A stretch of 64,000 bases of DNA from Capra hircus (GCF_001704415.2 NC_030820.1:45118036-45182035); one strand, 5' to 3'. Shown: positions 33,724 through 45,640, numbered from the stretch's first letter. The notes: a model not told the origin generated them from the sequence alone. Program-made: numbers and translations.

Positions 33724-33937
33724 GAGGAATCTCCCAGGTGGCACGGTGTTAAAGAATCTGCCTGCCCATGCAGGAGACACAGGTTCCATCCCTGGGTTGG
33801 AAAGATCCCTGGAGGAGGGCATGACAACCCACTCCAGTATTCTTGCCTGGAGAATCCCATGGCTAGAGGAGCCTGGTGGGCTAGAGTCTATGGGGTTGCA
33901 AAGAGTCAGACATGACTGAGCTACTGAGCGTGCACAC
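33724..33937 (+). mobile_element. Bov-tA SINE, full length
   Basis: Head GAATCTCCCAGGTGGCACGG, then AGGTTCCATCCCTGGGTTGG, body, and tail CAGACATGACTGAGCTACTG passing into CACACACACA. Confidence 0.94.
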
Positions 33938-34239
33938 ACACATACATGCTTCCTGTAAAGACACCTCTGGCTCTGAAGGTTTAGAAGCCCTGATTCCCAG
34001 AGAAGGAATCCTCCCATCAGGGGATCAAGACCCAAAGTCACCCCTTTCCCAGGGCCTGGGTGATGAAGAGCCTTAGGGCCCGGTGGCCGGGGCCACTGCT
34101 GATTCTTCCCTGCAGCCCAGCTTCTCCTATTGGGTAATTCTGACTCAAATATTGTTTTTCACTATCATTCAGTTCAAAGTATTTTCAAAATTAACATTGC
34201 AGGTACCATCTAACCCACAGATTGTTTCACAGAGTCTTG
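33938..34239. other. Unique sequence
   Basis: About 300 bp with nothing recognisable. Confidence 0.5.
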
Positions 34240-34642
34240 TCTGATATCCAGATGCTTAGGCCCTTTTGTTTATCCTACCCTTAGTGATTCCTGGATCATG
34301 CCAGGGTCACTGATCACATTGCACAGGATTCCAACCCTTAGAAATATGCTCAGGCTTATTTTATGGCCCAGCATGTGGTCTATTCTGGTAAATGCTTCAT
34401 GTGCCCATGGAAAAAGATTTCATCTACAGTGTGAATGCAGCAGCCATTCGCATCAAATAGATAAAGTGCATCGACTGAGTTGCTGAAACCTACTATGTAT
34501 TCATTTTTTTTTTTTCTGCTCACTCTAGCAGTTATTAAGGTGGATGTGTTAAAATCTTGAATCAAGGCTGAATCGGGATCTGTTAGCTGACCTTCAGAGA
34601 TGGGGCACCAATGCTGCCACTTAGTTTTTGCTAACACGGTTG
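34240..34642 (-). mobile_element. Old L1-type LINE fragment, antisense
   Basis: Reverse-strand L1 ORF2 blocks: TTTTATGGCCCAGCATGTGG, TCTATTCTGGTAAATGCTTC, ATGTGCCCATGGAAAAAGAT, then TAAGGTGGATGTGTTAAAAT (GAAGTGTGTTAAAATCT in relatives). Strongly decayed and interrupted by a poly(T) run at 34503. Confidence 0.6.
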
Positions 34643-35202
34643 TGCATTTTTTTTCTTGAATTACTTAAAGGCTGAGTAAGGTATACTGCAGGAGATAAAA
34701 GATCTCCTGGGATTTTGCCACTGTTTGAAATATTCAAATAAAACACACCTCCTTTTCCTAATCTGTTATTGAATTTCAAGGCCAGTAAATGTTCACTGTG
34801 AGAGAAATCTCAGTTTTTTCAGAACATAAGTTGCAACTGCAACATTTTCTATCCAATGGGAATGTCTCCAAGTGCTTCTGTCCTCTTTGAGGTTGTGCAT
34901 GCCCGAGGACAGCCTGCACTTACCTCCAAGCCTCTCTCCACTTCTCACTCTGCCATAGCCATGGGCTTGGCACCCGGGTCAGGACAGAAAGCACTGGCAC
35001 GCAGCAGGAAATCTCCTTTCTATCACAGCGGGGTCCCTCACCACTGTGGTTGTGGACAAGTAAATTTGATCTTTTGGGAGCATCAAAGCTTATTTATTTG
35101 TGAAATGGATTTTTTTTGTAAGATCAGTGTTTTTCAGCCTTTTTTTCCCCTCTTCTCAGAACTATCCAAGAAAAGACTTCTAATAATAATTTTCAAGGTT
35201 TT
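34643..35202. other. Unique sequence, no gene seen
   Basis: About 560 bp. A 149-codon frame (34856-35305) ends in the GTTT repeat and in BovB sequence, so it is dismissed. Confidence 0.45.
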
Positions 35203-35240
35203 AGTTTTTTGTTTGTTTGTTTTTGTTTGTTTGTTTTTTA
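35203..35240. repeat. (GTTT)n microsatellite
   Basis: TTTTTTGTTTGTTTGTTTTT followed by GTTTGTTTGTTTTTTA. It abuts the 5' end of the following BovB fragment. Confidence 0.88.
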
Positions 35241-35246
35241 CTACAG

Positions 35247-35682
35247 TATATATTCAAGGGAACTTTTCATGCAAGGATGGGCATGATAAAGAACAGAGAT
35301 GGTAAGGACCTAATAGAACCAGAAGAGATTAAGAACAGGTGGCAAGAATACACTGAAGAACTGTACAAAAAAAGGTCATAATGACCTGGATAACCACAAT
35401 GGTGTGGTCACTCAAACCAGTTAATCCTATAGGAAATCAACCCTAAATATTCATTGGAAGGGCTGATGCTGAAGCTGAAACTGCAGTACTTTGGCCACCT
35501 GATGAGAAGAACTGACTCACTGGAAAAGACCCTGATGCTGGGAAAGATTGACGGCAGGAGGAGAAGGGGTCGACAGGATGAAATGGTTGGATGGCATCAT
35601 TGGCTCAATGGACACGAGCTTAAGAAACTTCCATAGGGTCGCAAAGAGTTAGGTGCAGCAGAGCAACTGAACAACAACATAT
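35247..35682 (+). pseudogene. Internally deleted BovB LINE
   Basis: The first part (35247 to about 35413) matches the linker between the endonuclease and RT domains (translation blocks RNG..L.EPEEIKNRWQEYTE-like and NGVVT). It is then joined directly to the C-terminal region (AACCAGTTAATCC; LEGLMLKLKLQYFGHLMRR in the 35454-35636 frame), so the whole RT domain, more than 1 kb, is missing. A second deletion of some tens of bases near 35628 joins the C-terminal coding region to the 3' tail (GGGTCGCAAAGAGTTAGG). Non-functional. Confidence 0.9.
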
Positions 35683-35832
35683 CCTTTGAAAACTTGCCTT
35701 TGTTTGAGACAGCACACCTCTCTAGGGCGTCTTTAATCACTGGCTGCTTACACTTGCAATACCTTGTTTCTTTCAATTCTTTACTTGGAACTCAGCTAAA
35801 TAAATATCATAGTTAATACCGACTAACTACTT

Positions 35833-37132
35833 CAGTTCAGTTCGGTTCAGTTCAGTCGTTCAGTCATGTCTGACTCTTTGTGACCCCATGGACTGCAGCA
35901 CATCAGGCTTCCCTGTTCATCACCAACTCCTGGAGCCTATTCAAACTCACATCCATTGCACTGGGGATGCCATCCAACCATCTCATCCTCTGTCATCCTC
36001 TTCTCTTCCTGCCTTCAATTTTTCCCATCATCAGGGTCTTTTCAAAGGAGTCAGTTCTTTGCATCAGGTGGCCAAAGTATCAGCTTCAGCATCAGTCCTT
36101 CCAATCAATATTCAGGATGATTTCCTTTAGGATTGACTGGTTGGATCTGCTTGAAGTCCAAGGGACTCTCAAGTGTTTTCTCCAACACCATTGTTCAAAA
36201 GCATCAATTCTTCGGCACTCAGCTTTCTTTATGGTCCAACTCTCACATCCATATTCCAGTATGACCACTGGAAAAACCATAGCCTTGACTAGACAGACCG
36301 TTGTTGGCAAAGTAACATCTCTGCTTTTTAATATGCTGTCTAACTTGGTCATAGATTTTCTTCCAAGGAGCAAGAGTCTTTTAATTTCATGGCTGCAGTC
36401 ACCATCTTCAGTGATTTTGGACCCCCCCCCAAAATAAAGTCTGACACTGTTTCCACTGTTTCCCCATCTATTTCCCATGAAGTGATAGGACCAAATGCCA
36501 TGATCTTAGTTTTCTGAATGTTGAGCTTTAAGCCAAATTTTTCACTCTCCTCTTTCACTTTCATCAAGAGGCTCTTTAGTTCTTTGCTTTCTGCCATAAG
36601 GGTGGTGTCATCTGCATATCTGAGGTTATTGATATTTCTCCCAGCAATCTTAATTTCAGCTTGTGCTTCATCCAGCCTGGCATTTTACATTATGTACTCC
36701 GCATATAAGTTAAATAAGCAGGGTGACAATATACAGCCTTGATGTACTCCTTTCCCAATTTGGAATCCGTCTGTTGTTTCATGTCCAGTTCTAACTGTTG
36801 CTTCTTGACCTGCATGCAGATTTCTCAAGAGGCAGATCAGATGGTCTGGTATTCCCATCTCTTTAAAAATTTTCCAAAGTTTGTTGTGATGCACACAGTC
36901 AAAGGCTTTGGCATAGTCAATAAAGCAGAAATAGATGTTTTTCTGGAACTCTCTTGCTTTTTTGATGATCCAAAGGATGTTGGCTATTTGATCTCTGGTT
37001 CCTCTGCCTTTTCTAAATCTGGCTTGAACATCTGGAAGTTCACGGTTCACGTACTGTTGAAGCCTGACTTGGAGAATTTTGAACATTACTTTGCTCGCGT
37101 ATGGAATGAGTGCAATTGTGCAATATACTACT
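35833..37132 (-). pseudogene. BovB LINE, 1.3 kb, with RT domain and 9-bp target duplication
   Basis: On the minus strand it covers the RT core to the 3' tail. The 36685-37086 frame has RKGRGTRDQIANI, FCFIDYAKAFDCVHH and GVHQGCILSPCLFN motifs. YADD is intact (revcomp of CATCTGCATATC near 36610) but in a frame (36349-36597) separated by shifts. A nine-C run at 36422-36430 breaks the frame again before the C-terminal MTKLDSILKSRDVTLP block. TAACTACTT at 35824-35832 and 37133-37141 flanks the element and defines the insertion edges. It is 5'-truncated inside the RT domain. Confidence 0.95.
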
Positions 37133-37141
37133 TAACTACTT

Positions 37142-40100
37142 ACTGATTTAAATAAAAAGAAATGGAATTTTTACTAGTAGAAACAATTCTTCACCTTCAG
37201 ATGGAAAAAAAAAGGAAAATAATTTATAGCCAGTAATGATGGGTAAATCGGTTTATCTTTTTCACTCTCTCTCAGTGAAGGTCATTTCATTTCTCTTTGC
37301 AGGGAGATAAAAGTTAAAATATTTTTAAAGTCACATTTTCAGTAGTCAACTGAACAGATTTGAAAAGAAGGAAGAATCCTACTTCATATCCTGGGTGATG
37401 CTGTCGTAAAGACACATATTTTTTTTCAAGTTTTCCAGCCTTCTACCTATGAGAGGCAAGCATTGGGGTTTCACATGGCAGAAGGCAGGAACCACATTGG
37501 CGAACTGTCTTTTCAGAGGTGCTTGTCTCTTCCTGGAAGCTGGGTGATCACCACTGAGGGCTCTGAAGCGAGTGCTTTGTCTTGGTCATTAAGCTGGAAG
37601 CCTGGCTTCCTCAGTAATTAAACAGCTCCATTCACTCGTGTGAAGAGTGAGCCTGCAGCCAGTGGTGTTGGCCAGGCTGCTCTGGGCAGGAGGGGAAGTT
37701 CCAGCTGGGAAAGGTTTTTAAAGTTTAACTTGAAAACACGCTTTGAGCCTCTGATCCCATCAGGGGTCTACTTGTCAAATATGCTCTGCCACCATTAGCT
37801 GGTCTGAGGATAATCTGTCTGCCCTTTGGAAAAATTAAGTCAGAATCCAGGCTTTCCCAGGCAGAAATAGCGTCCTGCAGGATTATGTGAAAGTGTAACT
37901 GGCTGGACCATGAAAAGAAAATTAACAATTGTCAGAATAACTGCCCTGCTTTCTCACATTCAGGAAGGGCCTGTCCTTACAATTCTGTCAAAACCAGCAG
38001 TTCTATTTCTTAGCCACAGAGTAGGCTTTGTATCTTCCTGATGTGGCCAGATGCCTTCAGCATCTCAATCTGCTTCTAAAAAGGGGTAAAATCCAAAAGA
38101 AATGGACTCAGTATTTTTCCCCAGAACGTCATTTCCTTGCTCTGTTTCACTGAAGAATTTTCTAGGACTATTGAAACATTATTCTTGAACATGAAATATT
38201 TTGAAAGAATAATTAATTTACAATAATACCTAAACAAAGTTAAAACAGGAAAATAGGATATAAGCTTGTGGATAGTTAATTAATAAATACTTATTGAGTT
38301 CTAAGTTAGACAAGATGGGGAAGTCATATGCATAAAGTTATCCATGCAAAGTGCTTACAACCAAACAGGGGGGAAAAAAATTAACTCAGTACTAAGAATA
38401 CGCTAAGTTCTGTGATACTGAGATATTTGTTAATAGTTCATAAACTTTATAGCCCAGTCTGGCCCAGAGGAGTCAGAAGATTTTCACAGAGGACATGAGA
38501 ATATTTCCTTTGTTCCCTTTGGGGAAATGTAAACTTGATTCACGTTGGGGAAAGCTGACAAGAGGTTCTGTCAATTCAGGCTGCTTTTGTTTAGTCGCCT
38601 AGAGTCGGGAGTTTTGAATTCCACAGACGGGATACACAACTCCAGCCGTGTCGGATCCTAAGAGCAATGCCACCCACTGTTTCCACATCACGGGAGGAAA
38701 TCAGGAAAGCCACAGGAAGCCACAGCCTGCACTATTCGATCATCTCAACAGATACCTCTTAGAAATCACCTTACTTCTGTCTTACAATATTTGAAACCCT
38801 CTGCACCAGGCCCTGACATGACACACTTGTCTATATCATGGTCTACAGAGGGCTGCACCTGCACAGATATGCACAACATGACATCAGGCGGAGCCGTGGT
38901 AAGAAAGGGTTACCCTCAGGCAGGTCCAGGAGATTTCTGGTGAGCAGAGCAGGGCTCGGTCCTCTCGCTTCACCAGAGAGGTGGCGCTTCACCACTGAGG
39001 GCAGCACAGGGGGTGGCTTCCAGGCCCTGGGAATTTTTTGAGGGGACTAACTGTGAAGGATGACCTCCCCACACACTCAAATCCCCTCCCTCGCTGGGCT
39101 GTTTCCCTCGCTGCAGTGACCGCAGGTGATGGGAGCCCATCACTGCTCGGCGAGCACCGCTCAGCCCCCAAGAAACACACCTGCCCTGCCCGGCGTGCAT
39201 CTTTGTTCTGTGAGTCCAGGACCCCACCCACAGTCACCCCAACCAGCACCGCTTAGAAGAAGGTGAGGGCCTGCAGGACGCTGTTCTGCAGAGGAGGGGA
39301 GCTGAGAGACACAGGCTGGAGTCCCTGAGCCAAAAGCCCACTGCTGTCTGCGCCTCGTGGCAACAACAGCGCGGAGTCCTGGCACCAGATGGAACAAGCA
39401 CCCGCTTCTCGGCTAAACTTGGCTGGGCTGGTCGGGGGGCACCACGGGGTGCACGGGGTGGCTTTCTGGGACAGCTCAATCTACACATCTCTCCTCTCTT
39501 TCCAGCATCTTGGTCTTCTCTGAGTTGTTCTCACAGTTATGAACCAAGGGGAACCTACATGGACACAGTCTACAATTGACTGGCTGGAGCCTCTTTCTAC
39601 CAAATCGAGTCAGAGGGCCAGTGGCATCATGTGATACAGAAAAGCTTATATTTGAAATAATAACAGACATGAGCCAGTATTTCCTGAGATTATCACTTAC
39701 ACTTTGCACTTGGCAGGTATGCTTCTACTTTCTGCTTGCATGTGACTATGCAAAAATGGCCCAATAGAACTCGATGTTCTCTGCTTTTGGACAAGATCCA
39801 GGTAGACGCAAAAAGATACTCAAAAACTGTCTACTTTTCCCTCAAAGTTTCTCCTTCTCAAGGGCAGCCTGTTTTTCTGTTTTGTTTTGTTTTTAGTTTC
39901 TCAGTTTTCTTTTTATTCAGACACGAGCAATATCATTCTATATTTGACAAAAGAGAACTGATCAGCTGACAAAAGCTTTAAATGTACGTCTATTATAATA
40001 CAGAATTTAGTCTAATTATCAGCAGTCTTGACTCACATGTAATTCTGAGAAAGAATCTCTCTGATTCCAGCATATTGACCTGACAGGTGGAGGTGGTGCC

Positions 40101-40862
40101 ATAATCCTACCCTTGAATTCTCAATCCTGTTTCCTCAAAGGATACTTCTGAATTTTTAGTGTCCATAGACCGTCAGGTACATTAACTCTAAACGCTGAAA
40201 TCAACTCAGAGCAGGTGGGCAGCAACTACAATCACTGTCACAGCACATGTGTCTAAAAGAAACTCCTGCTTCTTTTCATCGCCCTGTCTTGTCTCCTGTG
40301 TTCACAGGGCCGCTCTCCAGATTCATGGAGAGAAGTAAAGCAGAGCTTCCACATGTTCCAGTTACACTTAATTTCAATGTGGGGCACTGGAAAATAGATT
40401 AACCGATTCGCTTAATTGTCACTAATATTAGCACATGTGATCAGCTGCAGCACCGGAAGCTTTCTCGTTGATGGAGATGGGGTGTCACACCCCACTTGCC
40501 ACGGCATTCAGGTTAGCAGACACTGATTGTCAGACCGAACGATCCCTCTGACCAACGGTCTGTGCAAATGGCTGATTTTCACTTGATGACAAGGTGAGCT
40601 GTCACAGAAGCAACGCCTGGGATCCGTTGTGATGGGAGACAAGTTTCACGGCTCCTGAGTTCCTGCCTAGGTCAAGCCTCCTTTGGGTCATGAGTAATAA
40701 ACTGGTCTTATCTGACCCTGGGGTCTCCTGTCTCCCATCAGCAGGAAATTGGTGCTGGCTATCTGTCTACTTACAAGCAGGGTGAAATCTAGACCTTTAG
40801 TTTCAGACCTAATGTGTGCACAGACAGAGTACAAACACATCTAGAGCAAAATACAGAAACCA
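37142..40862. other. 3.7 kb of unique sequence
   Basis: No repeat family recognised. Mixed AT-rich (37150-38450, 39880-40050) and GC-rich (38880-39470) parts. In the GC-rich part several overlapping frames under 90 codons occur on both strands and none has a domain. One possible conserved block lies at 40365-40660 (separate entry). No gene recognised. Confidence 0.45.
40365..40660. promoter_or_regulatory. Candidate conserved non-coding block
   Basis: Repeat-free stretch with words such as CTTAATTTCAATGTG, GCTTAATTGTCACTAATATT (40409), ATCAGCTGCAG (E-box CAGCTG, 40440), TGTGCAAATGGC (40560) and AGCTGTCACAG. Mixed composition with several independent motifs. Regulatory role is inference. Confidence 0.22.
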
Positions 40863-41062
40863 GTGTGCGTGTGTGCTAAGTCACTGCAATCATGTCCGAC
40901 TCTGCAACCAGCCTGCCAGGCTCCTCTGTCCCTGGGACTCTCCAGGCAAGAACACTAGAGTGGGTTTCCATGCCCTTCTCCAGGGGGTCTTCCTGACCCA
41001 GGGATCCAAAGCAATGAAAAAGTGACTCACGGGCTCACTTTCAGTTCTTTTACCACCGAGAT
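40863..41062 (-). mobile_element. Bov-tA SINE, diverged head
   Basis: TGCTAAGTCACTGCAATCAT and GTCCGACTCTGCAACC start the reversed element, with a small deletion before GCCTGCCAGGCTCCTCTG. The body reaches CCCAGGGATCC at 41006. After that the tRNA head is replaced by other sequence except for a TTTTACCACCGAG remnant. Confidence 0.85.
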
Positions 41063-42149
41063 CACTCACACTCTGCATGTGACCATAAGGACTTAAACAC
41101 CATCCAAAGCCTCCATGTGGTTTCTCTGCTAGTTCATGCAATGACATTGGCAACTAGGCAACTTGTCAAGGGATGGAAATCATTAGAAAGCAGGGTCAGG
41201 CTGCTTGGAGGTGGAACTTCTGAGACGAACATTTGGAAACAGCAAACACTGCAAAGGAAGCCGGTCGGGAACTAGGGACCTCTAAGTAAAGGTGTTGTGA
41301 CACAGGTAAGGTCAGAGGTCGGAAGAGGCAAAGTTCCTCAGATGTTTAGGCTGTTGATGGGAGAGCCCGCAGGGGATCATGATGGGGGGGGGGGACACCT
41401 GGGGCTTAAAGAACTGGCCACCTGGACGGAGTGTCCCCTGGGGGCTCCGCAGAGGCTTCGTAGCAGAGGGCAGTGGGAACCCAGTGCACACACGTGGATG
41501 TACTGCCTGAAGCCAAAGGTCAGTGAGTGACGGACAGGACCCTGGGCTCCACCTGTGCCTGCTGATACGACAGTCAGCCAGCATTTTGGAATCCACCCCA
41601 GTTTAATCTGGGTGGGAGATGTCCTCTCTTGTATCACTTATTGGACAACATTAAATCCAACAAAACGCTTGAGCATCTGGAAAGCACTGATACCCCCTCA
41701 AGCATGCCCTCCTGAATAAAACAGCGCACTCCCTCCTGTGAAGGCAACATGCTTTCATTTAGAAATTACTTTGTAAAATTTGCTTATGAGATTAACTGGA
41801 ACCTGAATCTTCTATTTTCTCAAGTCTTGTGTTGGAGAAAAGTATTGTGTGAGAAAATGAGTTTATTTTTAATCATGAAAGAAGTTCAAACCCAGTGAAC
41901 GTAATGGAAAAACCCAACAATTTGTTTTGTCAGGATTTTTCTTGAGATTTTAATATCAATATTTGCCCTTAATTTACCTCAAACACTGAAACTTTTTAAC
42001 ACTCCAGTTCTTCTGCATGAGCAACTTTATTTTCCAGAGAAAGACGGTATTGAAATGTTTTCACGTCATTGCCTTGGCAACCGAATCCTATATCTTTTAT
42101 TGTTTTTCAAATTTCATCACATTTCAAGCAAGAGTTCTTGAAGACAATG
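41063..42149. other. Unique sequence, no gene seen
   Basis: About 1.1 kb with a ten-G run at 41384-41393 and GC-rich flanks. Open frames (41297-41530, 41312-41596 minus) lack domains. An X-box-like palindrome lies at 42068 (see findings). Confidence 0.45.
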
Positions 42150-42375
42150 ACAGCTAATGCTTATTTATCGCCTACTCTGGGCCAGGAAGTATTGAAGTGT
42201 TTTACATTTACTGTCTCTGTTATTCCTTTCAATGGCTCTATGATGTAAATGTTCCCATTTAACAGATGGAGAATAGAAAGCAACAGAGTTTAACCTAACT
42301 GCCCAAGTTCACAGAGAGTGTTGTGTGCGAATGGACATTGCAACTGAAATCAGACCCTGACTCCAGGGTCATGAA
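42150..42375 (-). mobile_element. MIR SINE, near full length, antisense
   Basis: Reverse-strand MIR blocks in order: CTACTCTGGGCCAGGAAGTA (from ...TGCCAGGCACTG), TTTTACATTTACTGTCTCTG, AATGGCTCTATGATGTAAAT, CCCATTTAACAGATGGAGAA, CTGCCCAAGTTCACAGAGAG and CAGACCCTGACTCCAGGGTC. Colinear across about 220 bp. Confidence 0.88.
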
Positions 42376-44334
42376 CACTGCCCTTTACTGCTTCAAAGGG
42401 ACATTTTCAACAATGCCTATGATTTGAAAGAACTTTTGAGCCCTTTTGGAAAGTACCATGTCTTCTTTTTAACAGCTTCTGCTCTTGTCCAACTCACAAT
42501 GACCGAAGGACCACTTTAAACAGACACCCGAATGTGAACACTCCACACCTTTCCTTCCCTGGACACTACATCTGCCTGATGACTCAGATGTTGTTACAAA
42601 CTGCTTAAAGGTTTGCAATTATACATTCTTTGCACTTATTTCACAATTCTGCTTCTTCTGTAGGTGTCAAATCCTTTACAGGGTCAATCCTCCCATCCCC
42701 TCTCATGAAGATAATGTACGAAGGTAAGCAAGATGAAGAGTCTGGCAGCATCTTTATTTTCATGACACCTGAACTCCCGCCTCCAAGTCTGCACATCTGC
42801 TATGTGACTCCTGCGGTACTGGATCTGGGCTGGAATGCTAGGTCCCGACCCTTGATGTATTTTCAGAGAATCCCAGGGATGTTTTTATAAAGTCAACAGA
42901 AAACGTTTAGTAAAGTCCTCTTGACAATGCACCATCCTCTGTTAGGATGCAATAGCTGTGACATTTGTGTGGCCATTTGTCCTGGGGCTGCTTGGCCCCA
43001 GGGAATCTCGTGAAATGCTCTGAGAAGTCCAGGCACCACTGACAAGAGGCCATTTCTCTGGGGGCTGCTGGTCCTTCTGGACCAGGTGCTTGGCAGATGG
43101 GCCAGTGGTGGTGTTACCATCTCATGTCTTCAGGAAGGGGGCCGGCTGTCACTCCTCTCCCAGCACTGCCTTTCAAGTCTCCCCGACCGTTCCTACACCC
43201 CGAGTCCCTCACGGTGTCCAGTGTGGACCCCATGGAGCCCGGCACCAGTGTGATCACTCCTTCCCCTTCGTAGCTGCCTCGGGCTGATACTGCAGGAAGA
43301 GTGAACTCTGTAGAAAAGGACTTTATGTCCAGGACCTGAGGAAGAACTATTTCCTGGACACCAATCTGAATTCAGACTGGTTGGTCTTTTTGTCTGTTTT
43401 TTTTTTTAGTTCAGGTACTAAAGATACCTGATTTAACCTAGCTTGACTCACAGAAAAATAAGGACATACATAGGAAACATATGCTAAAAAAAAATATCCC
43501 TACATGTCGTCCCATAATTTACCAACATATTTGAAATATGGTCTCTATTTAATAATTTAAGTATTTAATTGATTTAACACAGGTCTATTTTGGTATAAAG
43601 AAGTATTGCAAAATTCCTCAAAGTTATTTTTCTGATACATGACTTTATTGACAGCTTACAACACTTTAAATTTTATATTTATTGACTCTATATACACTGT
43701 TCTGTGATATTTTATTGTTCTCACTTGCAAAGAGTTTATTTATAAATAAAATGGGGTAAAATATGAAAATTCTTTGAGCCTGTCTGGCACATCATATCCA
43801 TGAAAAATTAGCTTCTCCCCCTAAGTCTCCCTCACAACCTGTTTATAATGAAGGAGAACTTTGCTCTACTTGGTTCCCTGAGATCTATCATGGCCATAAA
43901 CAAGTGGGGCAAAATGAGATTAATTCTTGACCAACAGAACAAGCTATTTATTTTATAATTGCTGAACTATAACTATTTTACTGTTATAAAAACCAGAGTT
44001 CTGGGTTATACCATATTATGGGAGTCTAAACCCATGTTCTGGAGAGACTGAGAAAAATGGAGAATGAAATGCCTGGTCCTTGTACAGATTCAGAAGAAAT
44101 TCTAAATGTATTCCAGGGATTCTAAGTATTTGGTAATGAAGAAAAACCATAAACCAAATTCACAAAAGACTGTATAGCAACGGTTGAAAAAAATGGTTAT
44201 GAAAACACATGTTTTAGGTATAACACCTGTTCTAAAAAATGACTTTATTCTAAGGTTTTATATCCTTGCCTCAGTGCTAAAAACTGTTTATTAAAATGAG
44301 AGCTCTCAAAGCATCTGATATTTTAGTCAGTTAA
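42376..44334. other. 2 kb of unique sequence
   Basis: It includes the exon-like 60-bp segment at 42664-42723 (separate entry) and a GC-richer part at 42930-43290. From 43400 on it is AT-rich. No repeat family recognised. Confidence 0.45.
42664..42723 (+). other. Exon-like segment (weak)
   Basis: A pyrimidine tract ending TTCTGCTTCTTCTGTAG precedes position 42664, and AAG/GTAAGC follows 42723, giving canonical acceptor and donor sites around 60 bp. Two of the three frames are open across it (starting CQILYRVNPPIPSHEDNVR and VKSFTGSILPSPLMKIMYEG). Length is a multiple of three. No partner exon is recognisable in the window and neither translation resembles a domain I know. It could be a real isolated exon, a cryptic exon, or chance. 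Confidence 0.18.
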
Positions 44335-44495
44335 ATAGCAATGATGACAAATAATCTGGAATATATCTGACAGATGGTGACTAGACTTACTATGGTGATC
44401 CTTGCATAAATGCATAAAAACATCAAATCACAATGTTGTGTGTCTGAAACCAATACAATATTGTAAGCCAACTATACTTCAACAAAAATGTATGC
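44335..44495 (+). mobile_element. L1 3' end fragment, sense
   Basis: GACAGATGGTGACTAGACTT, ACTATGGTGATCC, AAATCACAATGTTGTGTGTC, TGAAACCAATACAATATTGT and CAACTATACTTCAACAAAAA correspond to the last bases of an old L1 3' UTR, ending at an A-rich tail. Confidence 0.8.
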
Positions 44496-45435
44496 TCTCT
44501 ACACTTATGATTCTTTGCACAAATCAGTAATTACAACCCCCAGAGGTCAATGCTGGCAGCGTGTCGACTCTATACACAGGTACACCTCTGAGATACCAAG
44601 GGCCTGGCTCCAGACCGACTCGACGGAGTGAGCCAGGCCCACGTTGCCAGCCCCCACAGCATGTAGTCACTGTGCGGCACTATCTCACTTCTCTCAGTCG
44701 ACCTCAGATTTGTCTCCTCTCCCGTCAATAACAGAGCACGAGGCCCTTCCTTCCCACAGAAGAGAATGTAAACGTGACATTGTGCACACTTACCGCTACC
44801 CCGACGCTCGTGTCTGAGGAAGCCAAACAGTGTAGGCCTGCAGTTGTTTGCAGACAAAGCGCCCAGAACTAATTTATTCTCTCCGAGTGCCCCTCTCTCC
44901 CTCGCCACCCGGTTCTTCTCTTGCCACCTCCGGGCACTCTCTTTGAATTCTTAGGAACGCAACTTTCTAAGTCACTCAAACTGACATCCTTCATGACCTG
45001 CCAAAGGCACAAACATAAACACAGTTTTACTACTGAGGAGTTCTGACAACATGCTTCTTGAGGAAAAACGAAGCGTTTCATTATACGAAAGCAAAAACAA
45101 GTCACTTTCTGTAGGAAACAAATTTCCTCAGAAAAAAATATGAAAAATGCAATGTTAACAGCTTCATTTTATAGATTTCTAATTTGACTCATTTAGTAAC
45201 TGCTTAGAGTAAGAGGCATAACAAAAAGACATGTTTAGTGTTAGAATATAAATTTTTAACCCAACTTGAAATGATTTCTTTTTAATGGTAGTGAACACAG
45301 AGGTGATGACTAGTTGGATTATAATAAACATTCCTTTTTAGAAACACAGAATTTAATGATTTAAAGCAAATCAAAATCTTATTAAATATATTTTGGTAAA
45401 TTTTTAAATGCAACTTCAATAAGCCAGTGGAAAAA
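44496..45435. other. Unique sequence, possible very old DNA transposon part
   Basis: 44567-44790 (ACAGGTACACCTCTGAGATA then CCTGGCTCCAGACCGACTCG) faintly recalls a mariner/Tigger-type terminal sequence but the match is too weak to call. The 112-codon minus-strand frame (44570-44908) has no recognised domain. The rest is AT-rich. Confidence 0.35.
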
Positions 45436-45640
45436 AAAAAGTGAAAAAAGTGAAAGTCACTCAGTCGTGTCCAACTCTTTGCAACCCCATGGAGTACACA
45501 GTTCATGAAATTCTCTAGGCAAGAATAATTGAGTGGGTATTTTCCTTCTCCAGGGGATCTTCCCAATCTAGGGATCGAACCCAGGTCTCCCACATTACAG
45601 GCGGATTATTTACCAGCTGAGCCACCAGGGAAGCCCAACC
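45436..45640 (-). mobile_element. Bov-tA SINE, full length
   Basis: Tail AGTGAAAAAAGTGAAAGTCA, then CTCAGTCGTGTCCAACTC. The reversed head is well kept: GGGATCGAACCCAGGTCTCC and ACCAGCTGAGCCACCAGGGA. Confidence 0.95.

Noticed and set aside
44567..44790. Possible mariner/Tigger-type terminal sequence
   Set aside because: Only a short, weak resemblance; no second terminus seen. A profile search against DNA-transposon consensuses would decide.
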